From assembly GCF_019218745.1 (NCBI RefSeq), contig NZ_JAHUXA010000026.1:1-42115 (forward strand): a stretch of DNA of 42,115 bases, in the 5' to 3' direction. Shown piece after piece: positions 1 through 11,637 of the stretch. Made by a program: the position numbers and the translations under genes. Every line of letters starts with the position of its first letter. Position 1 is the first letter of the stretch. The stretch comes from Enterobacter sp. ENT03 (GTDB lineage: Bacteria; Pseudomonadota; Gammaproteobacteria; Enterobacterales; Enterobacteriaceae). The notes under the pieces were generated by a model, which did not search any database, had not been told where the DNA came from, and saw nothing but the letters and a program-made list of their open reading frames with translations.

Positions 1-43
1 AATTGTTAAAGAGCAGTTGCGACGCGCTTTGGCGCTGTGTCGC
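1..43 (-). promoter_or_regulatory. rRNA operon leader: boxB-like hairpin and boxA antitermination site
   Basis: Read on the minus strand, bases 15-1 are TGCTCTTTAACAATT, the boxA sequence that recruits the Nus antitermination complex in enterobacterial rRNA leaders. Just upstream, bases 43-19 form a boxB-like stem-loop (outer arms GCGAC/GTCGC, inner GCGC pairs). The 16S gene itself must begin beyond the left edge. Position after hemG and in the same direction matches rrnA of E. coli. Confidence 0.88.
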
Positions 44-53
44 GAGGTCCCGT

Positions 54-81
54 ATATTACGTTTTCCCCGTTCAGAGTCAA
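54..81 (-). promoter_or_regulatory. rRNA operon P2 promoter
   Basis: On the minus strand a -35 TTGACT (81-76) is followed after 16 bases by a -10 TAATAT (59-54). It lies between P1 and the boxA leader, as expected for an rrn P2 promoter, which gives the lower, less strongly regulated share of rRNA transcription. Confidence 0.82.
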
Positions 82-174
82 GCGATTATTTTGCTTTTCT
101 CTGCCGGTCATTCCCGGAGGAAGACCTTCTGACCCGGTGGCCTGTAAGCCGTTGTTCCGTGTCAGTGGAGGCGC

Positions 175-202
175 ATTATAGGGAGTTATTCCGGGCTGAC
201 AA
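175..202 (-). promoter_or_regulatory. rRNA operon P1 promoter with GC-rich discriminator and UP-like element
   Basis: On the minus strand, -35 TTGTCA (202-197), a 16-base spacer and a perfect -10 TATAAT (180-175) are followed by the discriminator GCGCCTCC typical of ppGpp/DksA-controlled rRNA P1 promoters. The bases upstream of the -35 (about 205-230) are A/T-rich with T and A runs, like an UP element that binds the alpha subunit of RNA polymerase. I did not identify Fis sites with confidence. Confidence 0.88.
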
Positions 203-245
203 GTCTAAAATGCAAAAAACTTTTTAACCGCTTAATTTCCAGGCG

Positions 246-797
246 TTACGCCTGATTTAACGGCGATTTGTGGGTTAACTGAGCAATTTCACGGGCAAAA
301 GCGGCGACATTATCCCAGTCGGTATACACCACTTCTTTACAGGTATCCGTTTCGCCGCCGGTCATTTTCATAATCAGACGGATCATGACGCGATCAAGCC
401 AGCCATAGCGTGGATAACGGAGTGCGCCAGCAAATACCGCACACTGGTCTGGCTGCCATGGCGAGTTAAGCAGGAACTTGCGCGTATAGCTGTTGGTCTG
501 CGGCGTACGCTTCTCAGGTTTACGCGCCACCAGGTTCACCGAGAAAAATGCCCCCGGTCGGGCGTTCAGCTCCTGCAGGTGCTTTTTCACAAAACGATCC
601 AGCGCCGGATGAAAATGCCCGTAGCGAATTGAGGCACCAATCACGACACGATTATAGGCAGACCAGTCGATCTCCCCGGTACGGTTAAGATTCACCACAT
701 CCGCATACACGCCCAGTTCATTGAGCTGGGATGCCAGATAAGAGGCAATTTCACGCGTTTGCCCGTCCCGAGTGGAGAACAATATTAACGTTTTCAC
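246..797 (-). CDS. hemG: Menaquinone-dependent protoporphyrinogen IX dehydrogenase HemG
   Basis: Oxidises protoporphyrinogen IX to protoporphyrin IX in haem synthesis, passing electrons through FMN to the quinone pool at the inner membrane. The 183-residue product has a flavodoxin fold. An FMN-phosphate loop FSTRDGQT (7-14) follows the first strand, [10 protein letters not shown] (54-63) is the second flavin loop, and the long basic/hydrophobic insert typical of HemG lies near 120-147. E. coli HemG has 181 residues. The gene starts 11 bases after the trkH stop, so the two are probably co-transcribed. The rRNA operon promoters follow immediately, as in E. coli. Confidence 0.96.
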   Translation of the reverse strand: MKTLILFSTRDGQTREIASYLASQLNELGVYADVVNLNRTGEIDWSAYNRVVIGASIRYGHFHPALDRFVKKHLQELNARPGAFFSVNLVARKPEKRTPQTNSYTRKFLLNSPWQPDQCAVFAGALRYPRYGWLDRVMIRLIMKMTGGETDTCKEVVYTDWDNVAAFAREIAQLTHKSPLNQA

Positions 798-808
798 AAA
801 CAGCTTCC

Positions 809-2260
809 TTATTCACGCCAGAACGTTGGGGTAAAGAGTACCAGCAGCGTAAAGACTTCAAGACGACCAAACAGCATATTGGCGATGAGCACCCATTTCG
901 CGATGGGATTCATGCTGGCAAAGTTATCAGCCACCACACCCAGCCCCGGGCCGAGGTTATTCAGCGTGGCCACCACAGAGGCAAACGCCGAGAAGTCATC
1001 CACGCCGGTGGCGATGATCGCCAGCATACTGACGATAAACACCAGCGCATACGCGGAGAAGAATCCCCATACCGCTTCCAGAATACGTTCCGGCAGCGCA
1101 CGATGACCCAGCTTGATGCTATAAACCGCATTCGGGTGAACCAGACGTTTCAGCTCACGGTTGCCCTGCTTAAACAGCAACAGGATACGGATCACTTTCA
1201 GCCCGCCGCCCGTTGAACCGGCGCAACCACCAATAAATGCCGAGCAGAGCAACAGCACCGGCAGGAACAACGGCCAGCGCGCAATGCTGTCGGTGGTAAA
1301 CCCGGCGGTCGTCGCCATCGACACCACCTGAAAGAATGCCTGGTTAAGCGTGGTGACCGCCGAGTCGTATACATCGTGGAACCACAGCACCAGCGTACAG
1401 ATGAACACCAGCGTCAACTGCACGCCGATAAACATCCTGAATTCCGGATCGCGCCAGTACACTTTCAGGTTACGACCGCTTAATAAAGAAAAGTGCAGGC
1501 CATAGTTACAGCCGGAGATAAGCAGGAAGATGGCGATAATAGTGTTAATGGTCGGACTGTCGAAGTAACCGATGCTGGCGTCGTGCGTTGAGAAACCGCC
1601 AATCGCAATGGTCGCAAAACTATGGCTAATGGCGTCGAAAGCGGGCATGCCCGCAAACCATAACGCCAGCGCACAGGCTACCGTCAGCAGAACATAGATA
1701 AGCCACAGGGTTTTCGCCGTTTCCGCAATACGCGGGCGCATCTTGTTATCTTTCAGCGGGCCGGGCATTTCCGCGCGATAGAGCTGCATCCCCCCGACCC
1801 CGAGGATAGGCAGAATGGCTACCGCCAACACGATGATCCCCATACCGCCGAACCATTGCAGCATCTGTCGATAGAACAGGATGGCATGTGGCAGCGAATC
1901 CAGACCCACCAGCGTCGTCGCGCCGGTGGTGGTCAAGCCGGAGAACGATTCAAAAAACGCATCGGTGACCGTCAGGTTCGGGCGTTCCGAGAAGATAAAG
2001 GGCAATGCCCCCACGCTACCCAGTACCGTCCAGAACAGCACAACAATCAGAAAGCCTTCCCGCGATTTCAACTCCCCCTTCTGGCGGCGGTTAGGCCACC
2101 ACAGCAGGGAACCAATGGCCAGCGCCACGAAAAATGTCTGTGTAAATGCGCGCCCCGCACCGTCACGATAAAGGAGCGCGACCAGTCCGGGCAGGATCAT
2201 GGTCCCGGAAAATAAGATGACCAGCAGTCCAACAATTCGGGTTATGGCACGGAAATGCAT
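809..2260 (-). CDS. trkH: Trk potassium uptake channel subunit TrkH
   Basis: Pore-forming inner-membrane subunit of the Trk K+ transporter, which is gated by cytoplasmic TrkA and nucleotides. The 483 residues are mostly hydrophobic. Four pore loops with filter glycines are visible: TTTGAT (110-115), [10 protein letters not shown] (216-225), [10 protein letters not shown] near 315, and NNLGPGLG near 436. This is the four-fold M1-P-M2 plan of the SKT family. Length equals that of E. coli TrkH. It lies between yigZ (39-base gap) and hemG (11-base gap) on the same strand, so a pepQ-yigZ-trkH-hemG operon is likely. Confidence 0.97.
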   Translation of the reverse strand: MHFRAITRIVGLLVILFSGTMILPGLVALLYRDGAGRAFTQTFFVALAIGSLLWWPNRRQKGELKSREGFLIVVLFWTVLGSVGALPFIFSERPNLTVTDAFFESFSGLTTTGATTLVGLDSLPHAILFYRQMLQWFGGMGIIVLAVAILPILGVGGMQLYRAEMPGPLKDNKMRPRIAETAKTLWLIYVLLTVACALALWFAGMPAFDAISHSFATIAIGGFSTHDASIGYFDSPTINTIIAIFLLISGCNYGLHFSLLSGRNLKVYWRDPEFRMFIGVQLTLVFICTLVLWFHDVYDSAVTTLNQAFFQVVSMATTAGFTTDSIARWPLFLPVLLLCSAFIGGCAGSTGGGLKVIRILLLFKQGNRELKRLVHPNAVYSIKLGHRALPERILEAVWGFFSAYALVFIVSMLAIIATGVDDFSAFASVVATLNNLGPGLGVVADNFASMNPIAKWVLIANMLFGRLEVFTLLVLFTPTFWRE

Positions 2261-2299
2261 CTCTGCCGCGTCCTTAGGTAGTAATAAATGAGGTGGGGA

Positions 2300-2914
2300 T
2301 TATTCTTTAATCGCCAGCAATTGCAATGAACCACGGCTAAAATCGGCCAGCTTTGCGGAAAATTCAATCGATCTGCTATGGGGAAGCGCCACGCGCAGAT
2401 GCACCCGATCCTGGTATCGACTGTCGACAATCTTGCCTTCGAACTGTGAAAGCAACGATTCAATACCCGCCAGCTGGGCATAATCACAGCTCAAAGTATA
2501 TGCGGTTAACGGCATTTTGCGGATGGTTGTCAGTTGATTCAGCGCCCGCTGCACCCCGCCGCCATAGGCTTTAACCAGCCCGCCCGTCCCTAATAAAACA
2601 CCGCCATAGTAGCGCACCACTACCGCGGTGATTTCGCCGACGCCGCTGCCCATCAGCTGCGCCAGCATCGGTTTGCCAGCCGTACCCGAGGGCTCACCAT
2701 CGTCTGAAAAACCCAGTTGCTGAGAATCATCCGGCGCGCCAGCTACCCACGCGACACAATGGTGCCGCGCATCCGGATGCGCCGCCCGCACCGACTCAAC
2801 AAACGTCTTTGCCGCCTCCACGCCATCGGTATGGGCCAGTAGCGTGATAAAGCGGCTCTTTTTGATCTCTTCAACGACGGTGACCGGCTCTGCCGGTATC
2901 GGCCAGCTTTCCAT
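2300..2914 (-). CDS. yigZ: IMPACT-family protein YigZ
   Basis: Member of the YigZ/IMPACT (UPF0029) family. Its biochemical role in bacteria is unclear; its eukaryotic relative IMPACT influences GCN2 signalling. The 204 residues comprise an N-terminal UPF0029 domain, with the conserved stretches KKSRF, SDDGEPSGTAGKP and VVRYYGGVLLGTGGL in roughly residues 1-120, and a C-terminal ferredoxin-like DUF1949 domain (about 135-195). The ATG overlaps the pepQ stop by one base (TAATG), so translational coupling is likely. Family membership is certain from the motifs; function remains open. Confidence 0.95.
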   Translation of the reverse strand: MESWPIPAEPVTVVEEIKKSRFITLLAHTDGVEAAKTFVESVRAAHPDARHHCVAWVAGAPDDSQQLGFSDDGEPSGTAGKPMLAQLMGSGVGEITAVVVRYYGGVLLGTGGLVKAYGGGVQRALNQLTTIRKMPLTAYTLSCDYAQLAGIESLLSQFEGKIVDSRYQDRVHLRVALPHSRSIEFSAKLADFSRGSLQLLAIKE

Positions 2915-4245
2915 TACGCCAGCTTCAGATCCCGCGTCATGTTTTCCACGCCGTTTTCATGGATCACTACGTTGTCTTCAATGCGGATGCCGCCGAACGG
3001 TTTAAGCGCCTCAATTTTCTGCCAGTTGAAGTGCTTACTGAACGCGCCTTCACGCCACGGTGCCAGCAGTGAGTCAATAAAGTAAATGCCCGGCTCAATG
3101 GTCACCACCATGCGCGGCTGCATCACGCGCGTACAGCGCAGGTAAGGATATTTCGACGGTGCAGCCAGATGTGTGCCGTTGTCGTCCTGCATAAATCCGG
3201 CGACGTCGTGCACCTGCAGACCCAGCGGATGACCAATGCCATGCGGCATAAACGGTCCGGTCAGGTCATTTTCCACCATCGCCTCTTCGCTCATATCGAT
3301 AACGATCTGATGACGACGCAACAGTTTCGCGATGCGCTGATGGAACTGAACGTGATACTCCACGTAATTGACGCCCGCTTTCATGGTGCCGATCAGCGCC
3401 AGCTGTTCTTCATTAACATCTTTAATCAACTGCGCGAAATCCGTATCGCTATTCGCAGCCCAGGTCCGGGTAAGGTCCGCCGCATAACCGTTGTATTCCG
3501 CACCGGCATCCAGCAGGAAGCTACGCATTTCAGACGGCGCGCGGTGATCCAGCTTCGTATAGTGCAGCACAGACGCGTGCTCATTCAGCGCCACAATATT
3601 GCTGTAGGGCACGTCGGTATCGCGATGCCCGGTAGCGGTCAGATAGGCGAGGTTAATATCGAACTCGCTCATCCCCGACTGGAAAGCTTCGTGAGCGGCG
3701 CGATGCCCCATTACTGCCGTCTTCTGCGCTTCACGCATACAGGCCAGTTCATAATCGGTTTTATAGGCACGGTAATAATGCAGGAAGTCGATCACGCCTT
3801 TCGGATTGATATGCTCCGCTTTGATCTCAAGCGCGGCGGCACGTTCAGCTACCGGACCGATATAGGCGATGTTACCCCGCGCCGCAGGCAGTTGGCTGGC
3901 GATGCCGTCGGCTTTTGGCAGCGCAATAATGTCGATTTCTTCCGTCCAGAAGGACACCGGCAAGGGTTCAACGTTATGCCAGTAATCTACCGGCAAATAG
4001 AACCACAGCTTCGGTTTGTTCACGCCGTCCACCAGCAACCAGCAGTTTGGCACCTGCGTAACCGGCACCCACGCCTTGAACTGAGGATTAACCTTGAACG
4101 GATACGCATGGTCATCAAGGAAGACATTCATCAGCTCGCCGGAGTGGATGAGCAACGCATCCAGCTTGAAACGGGTGAGAACATCGCGGGTGCGTTCCTG
4201 TAACGTAACAATATGATTTTTATAAAGTGCGGCCAATGATTCCAT
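2914..4245 (-). CDS. pepQ: Xaa-Pro dipeptidase PepQ
   Basis: Cytoplasmic metallopeptidase that splits dipeptides with C-terminal proline. It has 443 residues, the E. coli length. The N-terminal creatinase-like domain (about 1-160) is followed by a pita-bread catalytic domain with all five metal ligands visible: Asp246 and Asp257 ([19 protein letters not shown]), His339 ([14 protein letters not shown]), Glu384 (TIEPGIYF) and Glu423 (GIRIEDN). It is first in the minus-strand run towards hemG and divergent from fadB. The 189 bases between the two hold the fadB control region. Confidence 0.97.
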   Translation of the reverse strand: MESLAALYKNHIVTLQERTRDVLTRFKLDALLIHSGELMNVFLDDHAYPFKVNPQFKAWVPVTQVPNCWLLVDGVNKPKLWFYLPVDYWHNVEPLPVSFWTEEIDIIALPKADGIASQLPAARGNIAYIGPVAERAAALEIKAEHINPKGVIDFLHYYRAYKTDYELACMREAQKTAVMGHRAAHEAFQSGMSEFDINLAYLTATGHRDTDVPYSNIVALNEHASVLHYTKLDHRAPSEMRSFLLDAGAEYNGYAADLTRTWAANSDTDFAQLIKDVNEEQLALIGTMKAGVNYVEYHVQFHQRIAKLLRRHQIVIDMSEEAMVENDLTGPFMPHGIGHPLGLQVHDVAGFMQDDNGTHLAAPSKYPYLRCTRVMQPRMVVTIEPGIYFIDSLLAPWREGAFSKHFNWQKIEALKPFGGIRIEDNVVIHENGVENMTRDLKLA

Positions 4246-4392
4246 GATCTTCCCTTCGCTAGTTTAAGCCTGAATTGTTCGCATCTTAGCACAGGAGCGA
4301 AAGGCTGCGTGATTTCCGCTAAGCGTGATCGGCGCTGCAACTTTTTAAAGAGTTATTTGCAATTTATTAACATAAAAACCACACTCCGTCTC

Positions 4393-4409
4393 ATCTGGTA
4401 AGACCAGTA
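4393..4409 (+). promoter_or_regulatory. FadR operator upstream of fadB
   Basis: ATCTGGTAAGACCAGTA matches the FadR palindrome (core TGGT-N3-ACCA) and closely resembles the site known upstream of E. coli fadB. It lies 25 bases before the fadB start codon. FadR represses fadBA until long-chain acyl-CoA releases it from DNA. The match is direct; the regulation is inferred from the family. Confidence 0.85.
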
Positions 4410-4434
4410 ATGATGCTGGATTCAGGAGACTGAC

Positions 4435-6624
4435 ATGCTCTACAAAGGCGATACCCTGTACCTCGACTGGCTGGAAGACGGCATTGCCGAACTGGTGTTC
4501 AGTGCACCAGGCTCCGTCAACAAGCTCGACACCGCCACCGTCGCCAGCCTCGGCGAGGCGCTTGCCGTGGTGGAAAAACAAACAGATTTAAAAGGGCTGC
4601 TGCTGCGTTCTGACAAAGCGGCCTTTATTGTCGGCGCCGACATCACCGAATTCCTTTCGCTGTTCCAGGTGCCGCAAGAACAGCTCAGCCAGTGGCTGCA
4701 TTTCGCTAACAGCGTATTTAACCGTCTGGAAGATTTGCCGGTGCCGACCATCTCGGCGGTGAACGGTTATGCCCTCGGCGGTGGCTGCGAATGTGTGCTG
4801 GCGACCGATTACCGCCTCGCCACGCCGGAACTGCGTATCGGCTTGCCGGAAACTAAACTGGGCATCATGCCAGGCTTTGGCGGTTCAGTCCGAATGCCGC
4901 GCCTGCTCGGGGCGGATAGCGCGCTGGAGATCATTGCCGCCGGTAAAGATGTGGATGCCGCGCAAGCGCTGAAGATTGGCCTGGTAGATGGCATCGTGAA
5001 GCCGGAAAAACTCCGCGACGGTGCGGTGGCGATCCTGCGTCAGGCCATCAATGGCGATCTTGACTGGAAAGCCAAACGCCAGCCGAAGCTCGAACCGCTC
5101 AAATTAAGCAAAATTGAAGCCGCCATGAGCTTCTCCATCGCTAAAGCGATGGTGATGCAGACCGCCGGGAAACACTATCCGGCACCGATCACGGCGGTGA
5201 AAACCATTGAAGCCGCCGCAAAACATGGGCGTGAAGAGGCGCTGAAGCTGGAAAACCAGAGCTTCGTACCGCTGGCCCATACCCATGAAGCCCGTGCGCT
5301 GGTCGGCATCTTCCTTAACGATCAGTACGTCAAAGGCCAGGCCAAAAAGCTGACCAAAGACACTGACGCCCCGAAACAGGCCGCTGTGCTCGGCGCGGGC
5401 ATCATGGGTGGCGGCATCGCCTACCAGTCCGCCTGGAAAGGCGTGCCGGTGATCATGAAAGATATTAACGACAACTCTCTCACCCTCGGCATGAACGAAG
5501 CCGCGAAACTGCTGAATAAACAGCTGGAGCGCGGAAAAATTGATGGCCTGAAGCTGGCCGGGGTGATCGGGACTATCCATCCGACGCTGGATTACGCCGG
5601 TTTTGAACGCGTTGATGTGGTTGTCGAAGCAGTCGTCGAAAATCCGAAGGTGAAAAAGGCCGTGCTCGCCGAAACGGAAAGCCGCGTGCGCCCGGATACC
5701 GTCCTGGCGTCCAACACCTCCACTATTCCAATCAGCGAACTGGCCAGCGTGCTGGCGCGCCCGGGAAACTTCTGCGGTATGCACTTCTTTAACCCGGTGC
5801 ACCGGATGCCGCTGGTCGAGATCATTCGCGGCGAAAAAACGGCCGACAGCACGATCGCTAAAGTGGTCGCCTGGGCGAGCAAAATGGGTAAAACCCCGAT
5901 TGTGGTAAACGACTGCCCGGGCTTTTTCGTTAACCGCGTGCTGTTCCCCTATTTTGCCGGTTTCAGCCAGCTGCTGCGCGATGGCGCGGACTTCCGCAAA
6001 ATCGACAAAGTGATGGAAAAACAGTTTGGCTGGCCGATGGGTCCAGCGTACCTGCTGGATGTGGTCGGTATTGATACCGCGCACCACGCCCAGGCGGTGA
6101 TGGCCGCAGGCTTCCCACAGCGTATGCAGAAAGATTACCGCGATGCGATCGACGCGCTGTTTGACGCGGGTCGTTTCGGGCAGAAAAACGGTCAGGGCTT
6201 CTGGCGGTACAAAGCTGACAGCAAGGGCAAGCCGAAGAAAGAAGAAGACAGCGCCGTGGATGAACTGCTGGCCGCTGTCACTCAACCGAAGCGTGATTTC
6301 TCTGATGACGAAATTATCGCCCGCATGATGATCCCGATGGTTAACGAAGTGGTGCGTTGTCTGGAAGAAGGCATTATCGCCAGTCCTGCCGAAGCCGATA
6401 TGGCGCTGGTTTACGGCCTTGGCTTCCCGCCATTCCATGGCGGCGCGTTCCGCTGGCTGGACACCCAGGGCAGCGCAAAATATCTCGATATGGCCCAGCA
6501 GTATCAGCATCTCGGCCCCCTTTACCAGGTGCCGGAAGGACTGCATGAAAAAGCGCGCCATAACGAACCCTATTATCCCCTGGTTGAGCCTGCTCGCCCG
6601 GTGATTGAAACACAGACGGCTTAA
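4435..6624 (+). CDS. fadB: Fatty acid oxidation complex alpha subunit FadB
   Basis: Multifunctional beta-oxidation enzyme: enoyl-CoA hydratase/isomerase at the N terminus and L-3-hydroxyacyl-CoA dehydrogenase in the centre and C terminus. It works in an alpha2beta2 complex with FadA. The 729 residues match the E. coli length. Hydratase catalytic Glu119 (GGGCEC) and Glu139 ([12 protein letters not shown]) are present. The NAD-binding Rossmann loop [11 protein letters not shown] lies near 320-330, and the dehydrogenase motif [14 protein letters not shown] contains the catalytic histidine. The start has AGGAG at a good distance. fadA follows after 9 bases. The long reading frame on the opposite strand is a codon-bias shadow. 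Confidence 0.98.
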   Translation: MLYKGDTLYLDWLEDGIAELVFSAPGSVNKLDTATVASLGEALAVVEKQTDLKGLLLRSDKAAFIVGADITEFLSLFQVPQEQLSQWLHFANSVFNRLEDLPVPTISAVNGYALGGGCECVLATDYRLATPELRIGLPETKLGIMPGFGGSVRMPRLLGADSALEIIAAGKDVDAAQALKIGLVDGIVKPEKLRDGAVAILRQAINGDLDWKAKRQPKLEPLKLSKIEAAMSFSIAKAMVMQTAGKHYPAPITAVKTIEAAAKHGREEALKLENQSFVPLAHTHEARALVGIFLNDQYVKGQAKKLTKDTDAPKQAAVLGAGIMGGGIAYQSAWKGVPVIMKDINDNSLTLGMNEAAKLLNKQLERGKIDGLKLAGVIGTIHPTLDYAGFERVDVVVEAVVENPKVKKAVLAETESRVRPDTVLASNTSTIPISELASVLARPGNFCGMHFFNPVHRMPLVEIIRGEKTADSTIAKVVAWASKMGKTPIVVNDCPGFFVNRVLFPYFAGFSQLLRDGADFRKIDKVMEKQFGWPMGPAYLLDVVGIDTAHHAQAVMAAGFPQRMQKDYRDAIDALFDAGRFGQKNGQGFWRYKADSKGKPKKEEDSAVDELLAAVTQPKRDFSDDEIIARMMIPMVNEVVRCLEEGIIASPAEADMALVYGLGFPPFHGGAFRWLDTQGSAKYLDMAQQYQHLGPLYQVPEGLHEKARHNEPYYPLVEPARPVIETQTA

Positions 6625-7797
<1,173 letters not shown>

Positions 7798-7828
7798 GTA
7801 GAGTATAAAAGGTTTAGTTGCCGTTCTT

Positions 7829-7853
7829 CCCGCCTGTCAGGGGCGGGTTTTTT
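7829..7853 (+). terminator. Rho-independent terminator of fadBA
   Basis: A CCCGCC/GGCGGG stem (7829-7834 with 7842-7847) and 7-base loop are followed directly by six T. It begins about 30 bases after the fadA stop. Confidence 0.9.
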
Positions 7854-7864
7854 ATTGGTGATTT

Positions 7865-7957
7865 CCCCCTCACCCTAACCCTCTCCCGGAGGGAGAGGGA
7901 ACAGTTTGCGGACCTGTCCTTCTCCCTCTCCCTGGGGAGAGGGCCGGGGTGAGGGGA
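7865..7957. repeat. Palindromic intergenic repeat, double copy (copy 1)
   Basis: A C/T-rich arm beginning CCCCTCACCCTAACCCTCTC runs into GGAGGGAGAGGG. After a 21-base spacer a second unit (CTCCCTCTCCC...GGGGAGAGGGCCGGGGTGAGGGG) closes the structure, so the whole block can fold as nested stem-loops. Related units occur at 23993 and 41964. It fills the gap between convergent fadA and fre, as REP/BIME-type elements often do. The specific family name is not known to me. Confidence 0.85.
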
Positions 7958-7962
7958 TAACA

Positions 7963-8664
7963 TCAAATGAACGCGAACGCATCACCAAACAGGCGATCTT
8001 CACGCGCACCACGTTCGTTACAGAACAGGTCGCGGGCGATTTTCGCCATCTCAAAACGACCGGCGATATAAATATCATGCCCGGCCAGCGTACCGTGATC
8101 TTGTAATACCGCCGTTAACACCGTGCCGCTGCGGCCGCGCCAGTTCTCTTCCGGCTGCTCAACCACTGCTTCAATACGCAGGTTCGGGTGATTTACCGAC
8201 AGCGCTTCCAGCTCAGCCAGATCGTACAGATGCTTCTCCTCGCGACCGCCCCAGTAAAGGGTAATGTCGCGATTCGCATTGCGCGCCAGCGAGGTCAGCA
8301 GAATCGAACGCACATAGGAGAACCCGGTGCCACCCGCGATCAAAATCAGCGGACGCTCTTCATCGTCACGCAGCCATGCATCGCCATGTGGCATATCGAC
8401 TAGGATCTCATTCTCTTTGAGAATGCGGTCCATCACCGCCATGGCATAGAGATTGAGCTCAGAAGCGCCGATGTGCAGTTCAATAAACTCACGCTCATCG
8501 GGCGTGGAGGCCATCGAAAAAGGGCGTTTATCGCGCTCATCCATCACGACCATCAGATACTGTCCCGCGCGGAAGGAAAAGTCGGCTTCCGGCACTAAAC
8601 GGACGCGATATACCGTATCGGTGATAGCATCTACCGAGGTCACTTTACAGCTTAAGGTTGTCAT
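7963..8664 (-). CDS. fre: NAD(P)H-flavin reductase Fre
   Basis: Soluble oxidoreductase that reduces free riboflavin, FMN or FAD with NAD(P)H, supplying reduced flavin to other enzymes. The 233 residues equal E. coli Fre. The flavin-binding RPFSMAS motif is near residue 46, the nucleotide-binding loop [13 protein letters not shown] near 110, and YIAGRFEM near the C terminus, as in the ferredoxin-NADP reductase superfamily. Its ATG overlaps the ubiD stop by four bases (ATGA), indicating a coupled ubiD-fre unit. UbiD needs a prenylated-flavin cofactor, so the pairing makes metabolic sense. Confidence 0.97.
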   Translation of the reverse strand: MTTLSCKVTSVDAITDTVYRVRLVPEADFSFRAGQYLMVVMDERDKRPFSMASTPDEREFIELHIGASELNLYAMAVMDRILKENEILVDMPHGDAWLRDDEERPLILIAGGTGFSYVRSILLTSLARNANRDITLYWGGREEKHLYDLAELEALSVNHPNLRIEAVVEQPEENWRGRSGTVLTAVLQDHGTLAGHDIYIAGRFEMAKIARDLFCNERGAREDRLFGDAFAFI

Positions 8665-10172
8665 GCGCTCCCTCTGTCGGGTCTGTTCTCGTCATTAAAG
8701 ATGGCCAGTTCATCCCAGATGGCGTCGACACGCGCCGTCACCGCAGGATCCTTAACTATCGGTCGTCCCCATTCACGCTGGGTTTCGCCGGGCCATTTGT
8801 TGGTGGCATCCAGGCCCATTTTTGAACCAAGACCGGAAACCGGCGAGGCAAAGTCCAGATAATCTATCGGCGTATTCTCTACCAGCACCGTATCCCGTGC
8901 CGGGTCCATACGGGTGGTGATCGCCCAAATCACATCATTCCAGTCGCGGGCGTTAACGTCGTCATCGCATACGATCACAAATTTGGTGTACATAAACTGG
9001 CGTAAAAACGACCACACGCCCATCATTACGCGCTTGGCGTGCCCGGCGTACTGCTTCTTGATGGTCACCACCGCCAGGCGATACGAACAGCCTTCCGGCG
9101 GCAGATAAAAATCGACAATCTCCGGAAACTGCTTTTGCAGGATCGGCACGAATACTTCGTTCAGCGCCACGCCGAGTACCGCCGGTTCATCAGGCGGACG
9201 GCCAGTGTAGGTCGAGTGATAAATCGCATCGTCACGCTGGGTAATGTGCGTTACCGTGAAGACCGGGAAATTATCCACTTCGTTATAATAGCCCGTATGG
9301 TCGCCATATGGCCCTTCGGGAGCCATTTCGCCCGCCTCAATATAGCCTTCGAGGACGATTTCCGCGCTGGCGGGGACTTCCAGATCGCTGGAAATACACT
9401 TCACCACTTCGGTCTTGGTGCCGCGCAGCAATCCTGCAAATGCATACTCAGAAAGCGTGTCCGGCACCGGCGTCACCGCGCCGAGAATGGTTGCCGGATC
9501 GGCACCTAACGCCACTGCCACCGGGAAACGCTCACCGGGACGGGCATTGCACCACTCCTGATAATCCAGCGCGCCGCCGCGATGCGACAGCCAGCGCATA
9601 ATCAATTTATTCTTACCAATTAACTGCTGGCGATATATGCCCAGATTCTGCCGCTCTTTGTGCGGGCCGCGAGTGACCGTCAGCCCCCAGGTGATCAGCG
9701 GCGCGGCATCATCCGGCCAGCACTGCATGATAGGGATTTTCGTCAGATCTACCGCATCGCCCTGCACGATTTTTTGCTGGCACGGCGCACCACGCAGACG
9801 TTTTGTCGGCATGTTGAGCACCTGTTTAAACTGCGGCAGCTTATCAAACAGATCGCGGAACCCTTTCGGCGGCTCCGGCTCTTTTAAAAAGGCCAGCAGC
9901 TTACCCACTTCGCGCAGCGCTGCGACATCTTCCTGCCCCATGCCTAACGCCACGCGGCGCGGTGTGCCAAATAAATTGCACAGTACCGGCATGGTGTAAC
10001 CTTTGGGATTTTCGAATAACAGCGCCGGGCCACCGGCACGCAGGGTGCGGTCGGCTATCTCGGTAATTTCCAGATGGGGATCAACCGGAAACGTGATGCG
10101 TTTGAGTTCGCCCTGCTGTTCGAGCAGCGCCATAAAGTCGCGTAGGTCGTGGTATTTCATGCAGTTAATCAT
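8661..10172 (-). CDS. ubiD: 4-hydroxy-3-polyprenylbenzoate decarboxylase UbiD
   Basis: Removes the carboxyl group from the prenylated benzoate ring in ubiquinone synthesis, using prenyl-FMN made by UbiX. The 503 residues show the UbiD core: [37 protein letters not shown] and [18 protein letters not shown]. coli UbiD has 497; the C terminus here is a little longer (ends [10 protein letters not shown]). I kept the outer ATG (GAGAGG is close upstream); an inner ATG four codons later is also possible. It is transcribed divergently from rfaH across about 170 bases. Confidence 0.97.
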   Translation of the reverse strand: MINCMKYHDLRDFMALLEQQGELKRITFPVDPHLEITEIADRTLRAGGPALLFENPKGYTMPVLCNLFGTPRRVALGMGQEDVAALREVGKLLAFLKEPEPPKGFRDLFDKLPQFKQVLNMPTKRLRGAPCQQKIVQGDAVDLTKIPIMQCWPDDAAPLITWGLTVTRGPHKERQNLGIYRQQLIGKNKLIMRWLSHRGGALDYQEWCNARPGERFPVAVALGADPATILGAVTPVPDTLSEYAFAGLLRGTKTEVVKCISSDLEVPASAEIVLEGYIEAGEMAPEGPYGDHTGYYNEVDNFPVFTVTHITQRDDAIYHSTYTGRPPDEPAVLGVALNEVFVPILQKQFPEIVDFYLPPEGCSYRLAVVTIKKQYAGHAKRVMMGVWSFLRQFMYTKFVIVCDDDVNARDWNDVIWAITTRMDPARDTVLVENTPIDYLDFASPVSGLGSKMGLDATNKWPGETQREWGRPIVKDPAVTARVDAIWDELAIFNDENRPDRGSA

Positions 10173-10341
10173 GGCCTCTCAGTAAGCCGGTTATTATACG
10201 GCGAACGCCCGCGTGATGCTGTAATTTTGTTAAATAAGCGTAAAACCCACTGCAAACGCGTCGCCACCACCGGATATAATGAACTTAGCGATCCTGTGTC
10301 GATTTTGGTATTCTTGCGCCCGAACACAAGGGAAGATAATG

Positions 10342-10839
10342 ATGCAAGCCTGGTATTTATTGTATTGCAAACGGGGACAGCTTCAGCGCGCTCAGGAACA
10401 TCTTGAACGCCAGGCCGTCAACTGCCTGACGCCGATGATCGAGCTGGAAAAGATGGTGCGCGGGAAACGTACCCGCGTCAACGAACCGCTTTTCCCTAAC
10501 TACCTGTTCGTCCAGTTTGACCCGGAAATCATTCATACCACCACCATCAGCGCCACCCGCGGCGTCAGCCACTTTGTGCGTTTTGGTGCCAGCCCGGCAA
10601 CGGTTCCGGCTACGGTCATTGAACAGCTCTCGACCTGCCAGCCGGAAGGCATCACCGATCCCGATACGCCTTACGCAGGTGATAACGTGGTGATCACCGA
10701 AGGCGCGTTTACCGGCCTGCAGGCGATCTTTACCGAGCCGGATGGTGAAGCACGTTCAATGCTGCTGCTCAATTTTCTCAACAAGCAAGTGCTGCAAAGC
10801 GTCAAGAATACCGAGTTCCGCAAAGCCGATCCCGCTTAA
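10342..10839 (+). CDS. rfaH: Transcription antiterminator RfaH
   Basis: NusG paralogue recruited at ops sites to prevent termination and couple translation in long operons for LPS, capsule and secretion. From ATG 10342 it has 165 residues against 162 in E. coli. It has an NGN domain (starting [16 protein letters not shown], about 2-100), a linker, and a C-terminal KOW domain ([22 protein letters not shown] onward) that in E. coli switches between all-alpha and all-beta folds. GGAAG lies 6 bases before the chosen ATG; an ATG one codon earlier is the alternative. The C-terminal KADPA extension runs into the end of convergent tatD. Confidence 0.95.
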   Translation: MQAWYLLYCKRGQLQRAQEHLERQAVNCLTPMIELEKMVRGKRTRVNEPLFPNYLFVQFDPEIIHTTTISATRGVSHFVRFGASPATVPATVIEQLSTCQPEGITDPDTPYAGDNVVITEGAFTGLQAIFTEPDGEARSMLLLNFLNKQVLQSVKNTEFRKADPA

Positions 10840-11618
10840 AACGCCACGCCAAAAACTCGTTTCACATTCGCGTCCGTGGCGTTGCTTACCACCTCTGCAG
10901 TTTCACCGCGCAACGACGCGATGCGTTCAACAATATGGCCCAGATACGCAGGTTCATTGCGCCGCGAGGCGGGTTTTGGTTTGAGATCGCGCGGCAGCAG
11001 ATAAGGCGCGTCCGTTTCCACCATCAGCCGGTCCGCCGGAATACGCGGCACCGCGGCGCACAGCTCCGCCCCACGGCGCTCATCGCACACCCAGCCGGTA
11101 ATACCCAGATATAATCCCGCCGCCAGACACTCCTCCGCCTCGTCCTGCGATCCGGTAAAACAGTGCAGCACCGCGCCCGGCAGTCGATCCAGCCACGGCG
11201 TCAGCAGCGTCAAAAAACGCTCATGCGCATCGCGACAGTGTAAAAACACCGGCATCGACAGTTCAGCGGCCATCGCCAGCTGTGCAGTGAAGGCCGCTTC
11301 CTGATCCGCCACCGGGGAGAAATTGCGATTGAAATCCAGCCCGCATTCGCCTATCGCCACCACTTCCGGCTGACGGGCCAGCGCAAAAATCGCCTCTGCG
11401 GTATGCGCATCCCACTGGCTGCTGTCGTGGGGATGGACGCCCGCCGTGGACCAGCAATGTACATAGCGCTGTGCCAGTTGCTGCGCCTGCTGACTTTCAT
11501 GCAGATTCGTGCCGGTCAGCAGCATGCCGCTGACGCCAGCGGTAAATGCCCGCGTCACCACCTCGTCACTGTCTTTGGCAAACTGCGGGCTGGTCAGATT
11601 GACCCCAATATCAAACAT
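10836..11618 (-). CDS. tatD: TatD-family metal-dependent 3'-5' nuclease
   Basis: Cytoplasmic metallohydrolase with DNase/exonuclease activity linked to DNA repair in E. coli. Despite its name it is not needed for Tat export. From ATG 11618 it has 260 residues: TIM-barrel amidohydrolase motifs [36 protein letters not shown] and [11 protein letters not shown] carry the metal ligands. A perfect GGAGG lies five bases before this ATG, so I prefer it to upstream starts at 11630 or 11657. Its stop overlaps the rfaH stop (TTAA, four bases). It is last in the tat run, 42 bases after tatC. Confidence 0.94.
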   Translation of the reverse strand: MFDIGVNLTSPQFAKDSDEVVTRAFTAGVSGMLLTGTNLHESQQAQQLAQRYVHCWSTAGVHPHDSSQWDAHTAEAIFALARQPEVVAIGECGLDFNRNFSPVADQEAAFTAQLAMAAELSMPVFLHCRDAHERFLTLLTPWLDRLPGAVLHCFTGSQDEAEECLAAGLYLGITGWVCDERRGAELCAAVPRIPADRLMVETDAPYLLPRDLKPKPASRRNEPAYLGHIVERIASLRGETAEVVSNATDANVKRVFGVAF

Positions 11619-11637
11619 GCCATCCTCCATATGACAA

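Noticed and set aside
3-227. 74-codon open frame over the rRNA promoter region
   Set aside because: The DNA is fully accounted for by rrn P1, P2 and the boxA leader on the other strand; no ribosome-binding site or family resemblance.
3169-4203. 344-codon open frame on the plus strand opposite pepQ
   Set aside because: Shadow of pepQ, whose metal ligands are all present on the other strand.
5104-6561. 485-codon open frame on the minus strand opposite fadB
   Set aside because: It lies wholly antisense to fadB, which has all catalytic motifs. Its His/Arg/Phe-rich composition is typical of an antisense shadow of a GC-rich gene.
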